DNA of 64,000 bases, taken from positions 9,288,746 to 9,352,745 of the forward strand of contig CM076651.1 of NCBI GenBank assembly GCA_038496675.1, in the 5' to 3' direction. Position 1 is the first letter of the stretch; every line of letters begins with the position of its first letter. Made by a program: the position numbers and the translations under genes. The notes under the pieces were generated by a model, which worked only from the letters and a program-made list of their open reading frames with translations, was not told the DNA's origin and searched no databases. Positions 1 through 12,313 of this stretch are shown here, piece by piece. Origin of the DNA: Rachycentron canadum (lineage: Eukaryota; Chordata; Actinopteri; Carangiformes; Rachycentridae).

Positions 1-42
1 AATCGATAATGGCTCAGCCAGCTCACGCACTCCTGAGTAATG

Positions 43-61
43 TCTCTCTCTCTCTCTCTCT
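43..61. repeat. (TC)n microsatellite
   Basis: Nine TC units at the left edge, immediately downstream (minus-strand sense) of the candidate exon block. Confidence 0.95.
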
Positions 62-305
62 GTCAGCCAGTATGTCAGTGTGCAGAGCTAAGCACCACAA
101 CAGCTCCTCTATCAATCAGCCATGCTTGATGAAGTAATTCCAGAGTCTGTTTTAAAACATACTGATTGCTTAACGCTAGGAGCACTTCAACACAGGAAGC
201 AGCATCAACAAAGTGAAAGCACTCAGTGATAAAGCAAATTATCAGAGCCAGACGTGAAAGCACACTTTTTTTTTTTTTCCTTTCTTTTTTTTTTTTAAAA
301 CGTAC

Positions 306-382
306 CTCTTGTAAAAGTTGTTGTGTGGGTGCAAACATAGCACATGCCAGTAATCTAGGCAAAATGCCTTGAACTTCCACAT
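306..382 (-). CDS. Candidate alternative IQSEC1 exon (26 residues, tentative)
   Basis: Seen: on the minus strand an ATG at 382 (A at -3) opens 25 codons plus two bases, starting MWKFKAFCLDYWHVLCLHPH, and runs into a GAG|GTACGT donor (GT at 305-304). The exon therefore ends in phase 2, as the IQSEC1 first exon does. Upstream lies a pyrimidine-rich run and an AG at 384-385, so the block could also be an internal exon 306..383 of 78 nt (a multiple of three) with phase 2 on both sides, joining the IQSEC1 first exon in frame. Known: mammalian IQSEC1 has alternative short N-termini, one starting Met-Trp. Inference only: I cannot match this peptide to a known isoform, and a second frame is also open here. 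Confidence 0.33.
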
Positions 383-1208
383 CCTCAGCTCAGACAATCA
401 ACAGGGCAGAACAGCAGTGAGATCCAACAACATTAAAAGGCACCATGGCAGCAGCAGCACAGGACCCTGCTCATTTCTTCAGCCAGTAAATCCCTTTGCA
501 TGGATGTGGGATCTGTCCTCCTCTGGAGCTCCAGCCTCGCCACTGCCACTGGATGACAGCCTGAGTGGTTTTAACCCGCCCAGAACAACCACATCACTCC
601 TGGACCTGTCTCAGTCATCACCAACCCAGAAAGCCAGGCCTGTCAGGAACCTCTCTATGGGATTGATTTGGACCCACTATTAATGCTCGGGATCCACCTC
701 CCAAAAATAAGCTCTACGTTGGCTGCTTTGGCTCCGTTTTAGCTCCTATCCAGGTCAGCCAGTCTGTCCTCTGTCCTGGTCCCTCAACACAGTGCGTCAG
801 CCCAGGATCCTCTGAGACATCATGGCTACATCCGAAGCTCTGCGCCGTTCCAGCAGGCACAGGTAGTGGAATGTGTGGGAGCGCAGAGACGAAGAGGAAT
901 CCTCCAAAACTCGCTCATCTCTGTTTGAACGGGCGCAGACGCAATAGGGATCATTAAAGGCCTCCTCTTCTGTCTCCTCCTCCTAAACTTTCTCATGAGC
1001 CCAGAGTCTGGGTTCTTTTCTCTCGCTCTCAGCGTGGTTCTGCTTTGAGCCTAACCCCATCCTCCTCCTCCTCCTCCGGGTGAAATCCTGAACCTTCTCT
1101 CCTCCTATCTCTGTCCCCTTCTCCTGATCCTCTCCCTCTTACTCTCTCTGTTTCCCTCTTACAGCTGCTGCCATCCACACAGGACCTCCCAGAAATGTGC
1201 CGATTCTG

Positions 1209-1298
1209 GTTGCTGGGCAACACTGCCATACTACTGAAGCTTCAAATGGAAGCCTCGCAGAGCAGCTGGTGATTGGTCGGCTTGTGAGCGGGGAGGGG
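1209..1298 (-). promoter_or_regulatory. Promoter-like block: RFX X-box, CCAAT box and GC box
   Basis: GTTGCTGGGCAAC at 1209..1221 is an almost perfect inverted repeat fitting the RFX X-box/EF-C consensus. CCAATCA (NF-Y type) reads on the minus strand at 1276..1270, and a GC-rich element (GCGGGGAGGGG) lies at about 1288..1298. Downstream on the minus strand, 770..960 has more CpG than its surroundings. This spacing of CCAAT and X-box elements within about 50 bp suggests a minus-strand promoter that could serve the candidate exon at 306..382. No transcript evidence is visible. Confidence 0.35.
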
Positions 1299-1309
1299 CT
1301 GCTGCAATG

Positions 1310-4300
1310 TTGTATGACCACATGAGTTTATTCACATGCTTTGTTTAAATAAATATGGCCCCAAAGTGCTCCTGTGTTTTGTTAATGTCTAGTAAAGGAA
1401 AGGAAATGCGGCTTTATTCGACTCCACAAGGTCATGGAAGCATTACAGAAAATACAACTGCACCCAGTTTACTTCACCAAATGCTCATTTACGGCCAGTA
1501 GAGCAATTCATGATCTGAATTAAATGGTAAGACTGAGATAGGAATGGTAGATGAATACAGATTATAGATTAATGCATTGAATTTGTGTTTCTGTGCATAA
1601 GAAGGTAAGTGTGTTATACCTGAATCAAAGAAGAGTGTGTCCTCATTCGAAACATGTTGGAATGAGCTGCAGTACTTAGCAAGGCTATTAGACTTACGCA
1701 CAAGCTGTTGCTGTCTTTTCTTGGTAAAGGGGGGGGGGGTTGCATTTGAACACAAGCACAGTGCTGCCCTTTCTCTGGCTGAGATGCAGTGCCACACTGC
1801 AGTGCCACCCAGTCCCAGCAGTCATGGGAAAGGGGTGTGGAGGGGCCTCTCATCAATATTCAGCCACTGTCAGTGTCCAAACACACAAACAGTGCAAATG
1901 CTGCATATTTACACAAACAAGTAGACTCGGCTATGCATACACAACGACACAAATAAACAAACATGCATTAATGTTTGTGCATATTTACACATTAACACAC
2001 TAATTGGTATAGTTAGATCTGTTTCGTCTGACAGGTCATCTCCCCATGACTCTTTTCACGCACACCTCCTGGCACAATATGGGCTTGCTCTGTTTTCCCA
2101 AGGCAAGGTATAGAAAGGCCAGAGCAGCACAAAGGCTATACTGTGTGAACAGCAGGGACACCAAGGAATTAATTAATCTACACACCATTCATCAGCCTTT
2201 TGTCACAACTCAGGCCTCCTATTTAAACACATCTCACAGAAAATGACCACACACTGACACTAGTTTTTTAATTTCAGTGCTCCATCGCAAGAAGCCTTGA
2301 TGAAAAATGATGAACTTGGATGATAATCAGATAATATTTATAGATAGGGGGCTAATGCTCGAGATACAATCCCCCAACCACACTTTAGGCCACAGATAAA
2401 AGACAACTACGCTTAAAAACATATTTCCCACAGCTTCTAAATGCACATTGTGCTTGTTGGTCATGCACATTATGCTTGTTGTTCCTCATGTGGGTCATGC
2501 CAGATGGAGAACCCTTTTAGTTCCCTCTTTTCTAATTCACGTGCCTTGAGTGGTGAGTTTGGGTGAAATCCCCACTGTTTCTAAGAGTCTGTCAAAGGCA
2601 AAGCAGAGCAATTACTGCATCACTAACCGGCATCAAATGCAGATGCCCCTGATCCAAGTGCACATCAGAGGCTAGTATTAGTTTTTATAGGATAAAGAGC
2701 TGAGAGAAAGGGCGTATACCAACACAACATGGGTCTGATTTAATGAGTATATAGAGTTTCTACATGGCATGCACCGGCATGTCCGTACGTGTGATGAACC
2801 CGTGCGAGTGTGCGAGCAGAGAACTGCCGGCTTAATGAACATTCTTTCCACTTGTCACAATGCACGCCTCCACCTACATCGAGGTTTTGCTCAGTGTGAA
2901 TAAATACATGCAGGCTGTCAGCATTTTTCAGTGGTTGATAGGGAAGATGTGTTTACATTGACAGATTACTCACAACCACTTATTTTATTGTAGAGACATA
3001 TTTACCCTTTTTTTTTTTTTTATAAATAGTATTGAGAATATGAGAAAACACAGGAGGAAGTGGGTGACAGATGAGTGTAAAAATTAGTCGTGGGGTTCAT
3101 GTCTGAGAGATTATGGCAAGACGATTATATGGTTAAGTGCCTCAGACGAATAGGCCACCAGGACATCACTTTTGAGGCTTTTTTTGTTGCCTTTGTGATG
3201 TCAGCCAACACTAGTCCATTTTTGTGGAGGTCAGAGTCAAGGTCAGTTATCAAATGGGTTGCATAAAGCTACCAAGAATGTGTTTGTAAGTCAAAATAAT
3301 TGCAAACGCTTCAGTAAGGATGTAAAAAATATGACAAATGTTTCACTTCCTCCTGACTAACATCCCCATTTCACTGCAGGTGGATCAATATAAATCTACA
3401 CTCCCTCAGAGATCAAAGGCTATAAAACACAGAAAATCATATCTGCGCAGCCATCAATCTGAATAAATGACCTCATGTGAAAAGCCTCGGGACAAGCACT
3501 TATTGTTTCTCTGTTGCTGCTGCATCATACTGTAGTGCACTGATGCAGGCAGATACTGAGCATCACAGTGCAGGGAGGCCACTTCTCCCTGCAACCGACC
3601 CAGTCAATCACTGATAAGCTGCCCGAAGGATTTCACCACAACCTGCACTGAGATGTGCAGTCAATAAACAATTCAGATTGAAATGGCCTGCTGCAGAAAA
3701 TCTTCTGGTCAACAGCATGATGGTATGAAATGGAGCTGAATGGAAAAGAGTAGACAGTAAGTCCCATTCAGGTCGTAAAGGAGTCCAGACAAGAAGCCGC
3801 AGCAAGGATGTTAAACTTTGTACAGACATGCAGAACACAGCAGCAACAGCTGAACCTTAAAATCAACTTCAGGGTTGACAGGGTTTAATAATAACCTTAA
3901 CACTACCCATCACCCTCTGTCTGTCCTGTTAGATTATCTCAAAAACTGATCCATCTAAAAGGGGAAGTGAGGAGATATGAGAAAAGAGCAGAGGATACAA
4001 CATTAACCTTCATAAACCATAGAGGAAAAGCTGTCAAGTCATGCTGTACTAAAAAGACATGATGATAACTAGGATTTCACTAAATACACATAAGGACATG
4101 AGCTCATAGTATTGTCTGTGTAAAGGACAGCCTTCCTGAAAGCATGTGTTAGAAAAGTTCACCCCCTGGTGGTAGATAGGAGAAGTTTCCACGATTTCAG
4201 AGTTTATCAGCCAATGAGATGATGTGATCGGGGGAATGAGGAGTCTGACAGGCATGCTGATTCACTCAGAGCACATCAACACCACACATAATGGAAATTC

Positions 4301-7300
4301 ATTTATTTCTTATTCATACTGCATCAGCGAGGCATTCAATAAACGGCAGACCTCAGACCTCCAGCAGTTCACTTGGACATGTTTACACAAAAAGATTTTA
4401 GATCATTAAGTGCAGCTTGTGGCCGCTAAATGGAAAATGCAGTTGAGTGTGTGAACCAGGATGACTGATGAGATTGATTTATACGGTCAGACTTTGAATA
4501 CGTGCCTCCTCTTCTGTTTGGGATGAAAACAAAATTCCTGCAGTGAGCAGGGAGATACCAATAGTGTCAGAGAGAGATAGGCACAGAAGCTCATAAGTAT
4601 CTTAGTCGCATGTTACAACAACACAGTTAATGTAGAGGACTTCTGGGGGGAGGGTCATCTTACAGGAAAGTTTGAATGAGCACAAGCTCCTGTATCACAC
4701 AGACTGTACAGTACAGCTGTGTAGCCACCAGCCTGAAAGCAATCACATAGAAGATAGGTGGAGGAAGGAAAAAAAAGGATGAAACAGAAGAGAAGGAGAA
4801 GGAGGGTGAGGACAAAACCAAGAAAGGAAGAAAGAAAAAAAGAAAGAAAGAAAGGGAGGACAAGTAGGCTAGGGATCCATAATAACAGCAGACTCACTCC
4901 TCCAGCTCTGGCTTTGTGTTTGAGGAGAAAGCACAAGCAGAGACAAACAGCAAGGCAAAATAAAAAGGAACAAAAGAGGGAGAGAAATAATCTGTGATCC
5001 CATAGTCTTCAGTCTGTGCCAGCTACTTTAAGGCCTTTCATAACCGGAGGGCAGAAATGATGAGGAACGCAGTCTCCCCCGACAGAGAGGGTACATTTAG
5101 ACCTAGGACCACTAGCGCGGCGCACACGTCCAACAGAGCAGGAAGTATTTGCCAGAAGTGCACAGCTCAAAAGTCCTGCAATATATAGAGAAAGATCATA
5201 TTGTCTTTGATAGTCAAAAGACTGATGCAGCTTGTTGAGAGATGTTTACAGGCTTGTAGCTGAGCCACTATTAACACATTGCTATGATTCACCATTCAGT
5301 CCCTGATAGAATGAGCATATCTCATATGAAGTAAGCAAATACAGCACATTCAGAAAGTCCAGGTCATGACAGCAAAAAACATACACTGTACTTTCACATG
5401 AACTCTGCAGAGCACAGCTTATTTCAATTATGAAACATGGAGATAAGAATAAATATAAAGGATAACATGCTCAGTGATATCTTGATATGCTATTATATAA
5501 CATTGGTGCTGATAAACATATCCTCATATCTGTTTTTATTTTTGCCAGAGGAACAAAATGTTCTGGAGATGCATCCTTTTCTGATGCAACCAACTCTCCT
5601 CCGTGCTGTCGCTTCTGATGCTGCTATTGGCAAAGGCAGGGGCTTATTATGGGCTGTTTCAAACCACGAATGCATCAGCAATAGCTTCTCCCCTGAAGAA
5701 ACTTGAACTCACTGAGATGCGCCCTTGAGAGCACAACAGATCCCGTTGGGTTGATAATCCTCACACATGGCTGACACAGCTCCAGCTGCAAACTCAGCCA
5801 ACTGGGTGCCAGCCTACAGATGTCCAGCTGCTGACGTTTTAGTGTGCAAATGACAGCCTTTGAGCTGACCGGGCTCAGCCTTAGCCAAGTTTGTGCTATT
5901 TTGGCATGAGCCAAAATGCTACTGTAGCATTGGTGGTGAAGATGGTACAGTAAGTGGCTTTGCTATTGTAGCTCTTTTTACGCTTGCAATGTCAAAACAC
6001 TTCAGAGAGGTGATTTGTGGCCCTTGTATAATCCATCCTCATCAATTCTTGGTCTATAATTCTAAATATTGTTAAACTGCAGTGAGTTCTGTTTGCGTGT
6101 GAATGTCACTGATGGAGCAGGAGAGGAAATCTCAGGATGTCAATGTGCTGTATCCATCCAAGTCATTAGGAAGGGATCAAGCACTTAATCAATAAATATG
6201 CTATACAGCCCTTGGCATTAAAACTGAACTAAGAATCACAATGTTGTTATGGCCGTAATTATGTCAGTTTTACAGAATAACAGTTGTCATTTATGGCAGT
6301 GGACAGTTACTGTAGCTAGACAAGTGAAAAATCAGAGGGTTATTATGATGACAAGCCTGTACATATGTAGAGCATGTATTTCTGTGACTCACTTCCTGCT
6401 TTGTAGCATTATGCTCACTGAAGCTATATGAACCGACAGCATGTTTTACACCAACCCATGTGCTGGCAATGCCATGCATTGTAGGCAGTTGTTGTCTTAT
6501 GTAATAGCGGCATGTATGCTGAAGTCGCTCTCTCGAATGGAGTCATATTAAGAGTTATGCTAGCATTTGTCTTTGAGGCTGAGTATTTGACAGCACAGTG
6601 TGCGAGGACAAATAGTAGGAATGTACTACCAGTGCCTTAGAGCTCTGGTGACGCACTCACTTTTTCATCAGAGCTGGCGTCACTTAAACAGGGCCATCGC
6701 ATTAAGAACTTCTCAGCCAATAATAGGAAATTTGTAACGGCTTTACAGCATGAAGGCCCTCTGAGAATGCGTGACATTATCTAAATGACGGGTAAAGCCC
6801 ACTGATGTTTATTAGCCACTTATTCCATGTAGTGTCATATACTCAGTGTGCAGTGTACAGAAAAGTAATCATGAATCTAATAAAATAAACCACACAAAGA
6901 TCAAACTTCCTTGATAGTAAAGTCATGGACTAGAGGGAAAAAAAAGTGTTCACATCTCAACTCCAATAGACATATAGATATTTCATAGTCTAGAATAACA
7001 AAAAATGTGATCTTATTGGAAAGCACTTTCTTTTTCACGAACCAAGCCAGGTTAACAACTACTAAACAACAAAACTGAAATATGGATCAAAAGTATCTAC
7101 ACATCTGTGACACTAGGTGAAACACAGTCAAGTGCCCTCAGACTCATGGAACGTGGATTTTGCAAGACTCACTCGTTATAGTCATTATTTGTGCTATTTC
7201 TCAAAACATATTATGGTAAAAAAAAATCTTGTTTTTTTTTTTCACCAAATGTGATTATTTTGTTTTGTGCAGTGTTAACACACACACAGTGCGTTCTCCT

Positions 7301-8530
7301 GCTGTGAGGCCCAGCTGTACTGTGCTCTGCACCAGTAAACTATATGATAACCAGTTACCTAAACTCTCTGTCAGATGGCTTACCACATGACGGCACATTA
7401 ACAGGCACGGTTTGATTACTTACAGTAAATGCCTCAGTTGCTCCATCTTCAGCGTCCCTCGCATGAATAGTTTGCATTGTCAGGGCAGAAACATTCTGCG
7501 GTGCTAAACTGAACACAATGGGCCTCACATTTTCCTCATTTTAGAGGATTCAACCCAAGGCAACCTCTGCATCCCTTGAGGCCAGAGCAGTGAAGTGTAG
7601 TATCTTTAAAGGCCAAAGTAAAGGATGTGCTGCTCTCGGCCTTCCAGTGTTTGTAAGCACAGCATTGAAATTCCGAAGGGACTGGAGGCTGTCAGTGATG
7701 ATGAAATGACATTTATAACAGAACAGACTCATCCCGCTCCAGCTCCTAATCAAAGGAGCACCGACCAGATGCTGGGAGCCTCTGACAACATACTAGTGTC
7801 AATCTGCATACATCTCTTCTGCCACCCCCTAAGAAAAACAATTTAACAAAGGTTTCACAAAGTTATTCATTTGCGCCAAGCTTTCGCCTTTCTGAGCTCT
7901 GGTCACGTGACTTTCTGTGATTTAACGCTTTCCTTGGACTGAAGCTGTGAGGAAATGGTAGAAATAAAACAGCTACAGACACCAAACCACAGACAGACAG
8001 AAATGTTCTATTGCCTATTATGCAACAACAACAACAGAATCAATCACGTAACAAAATTATAATTAGCGGTACACCGAAGGAACCTGAATCTGAAGATTGC
8101 ATTCATGCATTAATGTGTGTCACAAAGATGGAACAAGGCAAAGACAGTGAATGGCAGCAGGACATTGCCTGTGAAGGACTCAGTGGAGACCCGTGAAGGT
8201 CTCATATTCATTAAGATGACTGATCCCCATGTATGGTATTAGATCATGACATGACAGGGTAATTCAGTTCAACGTTATACACCAGCTGGTAAGTAAATGT
8301 GTGGAAAATGCAAGTGTTTGTGTTCACGGTTACACTTACAGGCCTGTAGAGGAATCAGATGGTTCAATGTGATGCAGACAAAACACACTACAACCAGGGA
8401 AACAAAATTAAATGTGCCTCTGCGGAGAAATTAGGCAGAATGCTTATTCAGCCAAATACTGACTGTGTGGTGTACTAGGTAAGGATTGAATGTGTGCAGA
8501 AAAATCTACAGCACTGTACCGAAAATACAA
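1310..8530. other. Intronic DNA without recognised genes
   Basis: AT-rich sequence with a G10 run (about 1729..1738), A- and T-runs and the purine tract at 4758. The longest open frames are about 100 codons, with no splice or family support. No transposon was recognised. Confidence 0.7.
4758..4862. repeat. Purine-rich low-complexity tract
   Basis: About 105 bp that is almost only A and G on the plus strand (GGAA, GAAGG and AAAG units). It gives Lys/Arg/Glu-rich and Ser/Phe/Leu-rich spurious frames on the two strands. Confidence 0.9.
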
Positions 8531-8533
8531 ACC

Positions 8534-8699
8534 CTAACATGACTCCAAAAAAAACAAAAAGAAAACAAAAAAACAACACAACTGACTCATACATTACTGA
8601 AGGAGAGATGCAAGGTTTCCACACAGACTGAAGGACTCATCGCCATCCCAAAAATAACAGCTCAGAACCAGCCGCATTTCACACACACACGCACACGCG
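8534..8699 (+). repeat. Dispersed repeat, copy 1 of a near-identical pair
   Basis: The block from CATAACATGACT-like sequence through an A-rich stretch and then GACTGAAGGACTCATCG recurs at 22239..22409 with only a few differences, mostly in A-run length. Both copies run into a (CA)n tract, and the DNA after the tract also looks related (CAAATA-ATGG). It could be an unnamed transposon or a local duplication 13.7 kb apart. Confidence 0.85.
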
Positions 8700-8700
8700 C

Positions 8701-8790
<90 letters not shown>
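8681..8790. repeat. Long compound (CA)n microsatellite
   Basis: About 110 bp of CA dinucleotides with an interrupted ACGC/GCGC stretch near 8690..8720, followed by about 70 bp of pure CA. It can adopt Z-DNA. It follows copy 1 of the duplicated repeat. Confidence 0.98.
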
Positions 8791-8793
<3 letters not shown>

Positions 8794-9239
8794 CAAATAT
8801 ATGGCAGGAGCTGTGAGAAACTCATGTGCCCTGTAAGAACTGTCACAGCATCGTGCAGAAATGAGTCATTTCTCCCTCAGACACCCGAGGCTCTAAAACC
8901 ATCGCTCACATGACTCTGTTGTGATTTCAGTCATAATGTAAGACTCTCAAAAAAATAAAAAAATAAAAACAAAAAAATGCAGCCTTCAGGTTTTATCACA
9001 CTGTATGAAGACGCATGGTATTAATTCATCTTGTGGAAATATGAACATCTCATTCACATAAACAAATCTCACCACCCCTCCCCAGGAGAACGACGTTGTT
9101 TACTAAGTGCACAGGAAGGGAACATGAGAGCAGAGAGGAAGGTCTGGATGCCATAGGTGACTCAGCATAGACACTCGAGAGGTAGACATCGTGTTTTCCG
9201 TCACCTCCTCCCACTCGACTGCTGTGTCCATGAATGGGA

Positions 9240-9560
9240 GCTACACCAGTGCCGCCCAGGGTGGCGAGCCCGCCTGCGCCTGCCCAACATCACTCACACT
9301 GAACATGTTACTCACATGTCGTAGAGCCGGTAACCCATGGCGGAGCCCGGTCTGCTTGAATGGGACCCAGGGTCTCGCGTTCGCCTGGGGTCTGTGCTGC
9401 TTACTACAGCACGCCACACGCTTGGTTTGTCCATCCTGTATGCTGGTCAATGGGACTCGACGGTGGGACGGCGTGCGCACACAGGCTCCCTCACATTCAC
9501 TCTCCCTCTCCCTCCCAGTCACAAACACAGGCTGCCAGAGAGCAGTGTGTGTGATGTAAC
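9240..9560. promoter_or_regulatory. Small CpG-rich block inside IQSEC1 intron 1
   Basis: The block stands out from the AT-rich intron by many CpG dinucleotides (for example around 9252..9280, 9325..9345, 9370..9385 and 9455..9480) and contains a near-palindromic TGCGCAC element near 9474..9480. It is open over long stretches on both strands (140 codons on minus, non-ATG start; 122 codons on plus from an ATG at 9337), as expected of GC-rich DNA. It probably marks an alternative promoter rather than a protein gene in its own right. Confidence 0.45.
9316..9338 (-). CDS. Candidate alternative first exon of IQSEC1 (7 codons plus 2 bases)
   Basis: Seen: inside a CpG-rich block (about 9240..9560), the minus strand has an ATG in a near-optimal context (CTCCGCCATGGG) followed by codons for MGYRLYD and then AT|GTGAGT, a perfect match to the donor consensus at +1 to +6. 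The exon would end in phase 2, the phase of the recognised IQSEC1 first exon at 47299. Known: mammalian IQSEC1 has an alternative N-terminus of only about ten residues joined to the common body. Inference: this may be a downstream IQSEC1 promoter and short first exon. The peptide itself is too short to be recognised, and chance cannot be excluded. Confidence 0.4.
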
Positions 9561-10009
9561 GAGGAGCGTCCAAGAGGCTGGCGACTGGTGGGGGGGTAAG
9601 CTGGTGATGATGATGGAGGAAGTGGAGGAGGGGTGGTGGGATAGGGAATGTCATAGAGCCCAAAAGCTAAAAGGAGCTGTCACTGGTGAGAAGTCTCTGT
9701 TTTAAAGCCTGGTTGATGATTCCTTACTGGGGTCGGTGCCAGGGGAAGCTACTACAAAGTAAAAGCAAGAGGACACAACCTGCAGAAGAGCTGATGAGAG
9801 ATTTTACTGCCTCTCATAAACACAGAGAGGCATCTGCGTGTACCTCTCTCCACCCTCTTATCCTTTCTCAGTAGTACAGTCCTCAGCAGGACCACATGAT
9901 TGGCTCCTTGGTCTCCATAGAAACAGGAGGATGTGTCAGAGGTAGGGCTCATTATCATGCCTCTCTAACCTCCCTCCCATTTTGTTTTCTATCCCTCTCT
10001 CATCTCCTT

Positions 10010-10032
10010 CTCTCTCTCTCTCTCTCTCTCTC
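10010..10032. repeat. (TC)n microsatellite in pyrimidine-rich tract
   Basis: Pure TC run within a longer pyrimidine-rich region (about 9960..10080) that continues into C-runs and CACACA. Confidence 0.95.
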
Positions 10033-10612
10033 CTTTCCCATTTCTCTTCTTCTCACATTTTGCCCCCCCACCCCAACACACACACCTAACAAGCCTCTCC
10101 ATCTTTCTCTCCTCTGGAATCAATGCACTTTTCGCTGTAGTGTCTTTCAAAAACACACAAGGCTTTTCCAGTCACATGACAGATGGTGCAAACATCTTAA
10201 GATGCTGCATGGCTCCGGTTATTTATGTCTGCAGGAAAAATGCACGCTACAGAATGCAAACATGGATGAGGTAATAAATGCAAAGAAAAAAAAAAAGTCA
10301 GTAGCAATCAGCTCATTTGGTAAACTGTGTTTCTTTACAATGGTTGTGCTCTCTATATTGGAAGACACACAAAGTTAGTGAAATAGAAACTATGAGGCTT
10401 GCACACACATTGCATCATAAAAGTGATTCCAAAGTGTGAAATTTTAAGTAGAAATCAAGCAAAATTATTAAAGATTCCATCTTGATTTAGGAGGAAAATT
10501 TATAGTTATGGCTGCAAAATGGGTCATAATGAACACAAACTGTAGGCGGCGTACGGTGGGTTATCTCTCCTAGCAGCTACAATGTAGGAAATAGACGATA
10601 CTATGTGTGTGC

Positions 10613-10630
10613 ATATATATATATATATAT
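10613..10630. repeat. (AT)n microsatellite
   Basis: Short AT dinucleotide run, followed by TTTCTATATATATTTA. Confidence 0.95.
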
Positions 10631-10741
10631 TTCTATATATATTTATGTTGGCACCTCCACCAGGTAATAGCATCCAAAGAAGGATGGTAAGCAGGCAGAA
10701 GTGTGTCTATTGAGACAAGCTCTCATCAAGACTTTATAAAG

Positions 10742-10769
10742 ACACACGCACACGCACACACACACACAC
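10742..10769. repeat. (CA)n microsatellite, interrupted by CGCA
   Basis: Short ACACGCACACGCACACACAC-type run. Confidence 0.95.
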
Positions 10770-12313
10770 GGCTAGAGACAGGAACCCTGGCGTTTGTATC
10801 TTACAGTCTCCAGGGGAAGATGCTTTCCATCCCAGGCAGACTTGATGGCACGCAGCGCTGTCGATGTATCGAGTGTTAATGCCAAGGTGACTAGTACTGT
10901 CAGACCTTTGTCTTTTTGTTAATGAACTTAGGTAGTGGCTAATTGTATGTGAGTGTCGTCTCACTGCAATTACGCTGGCTATATAACCTCTGAGCATGAG
11001 ATCTCTTCAGCTCTTCATTGTGCAGTGTGTGTTAGTATGTGCGCAGAAAGCCTGACCATCCAGGGCACTGTGTTCATGCTCCCCAGATGATCTCCACTTT
11101 ATACAATATATCTCAAACTAGGCAAAGGACAGACCTCAGGTTTTTAGGCTTAGAAAAGGCACTGATTTTAGCACAACTGATGTCTATTCCCCATTTTCAA
11201 TGGCTGGACATACTAAAAATTGCAGCCACTAACTAGCAGGCCAATAACACCCGCAAGACAATGAAACCAGTTAACTCCTCATTCTGTGACAGGATGTCAC
11301 TTACAGAGCACAAAGCCAGTTAATTAGTGAGACGCTCCAGTTAAACTCAAGGACAAAGCTTGGCATGTAATTTAACCTGCAGGTTGTCTGTAGACTAATC
11401 TGCAGTCTTCTTCTAGAAATGTTCACCATGTGTTTTTGTGTGTTCACGCATGGCAAAAGGTTCTGGGGGGGCACGGGCTCAGGCTGGAGAAACGGTGAGC
11501 TCTGTTCTGTTCATACACAGCAAGTGTGTATTGGCAAAACCCTAAGCACAGTGTTAGCAATCAGGGCACACACAGAGATAGAGAAGCAGAGCGGTGAGCA
11601 AGATATGCTTTCAAATTGACAAATAACCTTAAATTCATGGCTTTTCAACGGAAAAGCGCAGGCTTTGATGGCTCCACACGCATGTACACATACAAACAAA
11701 AGCATACACACAATTACATGGTCTGAAGTTAATATTTAAGATGGTGTTTTATTTTGAAGCCTAGCGTGGCCTTGCACATATCAGGACATGTAGCCATGTG
11801 GCCTTTTAGATGTACAAATATTGCATACGTTGGCCTTCTAGTGCCAACCTCCCCGCTCTCCTCTGTCACCATATGGCCCCTTTTAATCCAGCTGGCCCTG
11901 GTCTATGATGTGAACTGTTGGACTATAGCAGTAAGATGCTTTTTAGCCTGGTAGCATACAAGGACGCACACACAAATCACAGACATGTGTAGATACAGTA
12001 TGAAGAGTATCAAATGTTGTCTCTGTCACAGGAACTGACGAGTTGCTTCATAAATGTCTTCTTGAAGAAGCCAACTACAAAATTAAAGTGCAATTCCAGA
12101 TTTTCTAAACATAAGGAAACCATTTAGAGCTTAATGGAGAAGCAGTAGAGTGCCATCAGTCAGTGGAGAAGGATCTTAACACGCAAGAACAAGAGAAAAA
12201 AAAAAAAAAATCAAAAGGGCACTACTGGAAGATTTACAGTCTTACATCAGAACCGAAACAATTCATCAAATAGTGTTAGAGGAAGTGGAAAATGAACTGG
12301 CTCTAGGCTCTTA

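Larger units (their letters stand above)
9700..12313. other. Intronic DNA without recognised genes
   Basis: Contains the TC, AT and CA microsatellites listed separately and a Lys-rich A run near 10280. The 160-codon plus-strand frame at 9896..10378 crosses the TC/CA tract and is not credible as a gene. Confidence 0.7.

Noticed and set aside
369..683. 104-codon plus-strand frame near the left edge
   Set aside because: No recognisable family, no splice sites around it, and on the strand opposite to the gene.
8594..8788. Cys/Val repeat protein on the minus strand
   Set aside because: A direct translation of the (CA)n microsatellite.
9896..10378. 160-codon plus-strand open frame
   Set aside because: It runs through a TC/CA low-complexity tract and an A-run, which explains the Ser/Leu and Lys repeats; no family or splice support.
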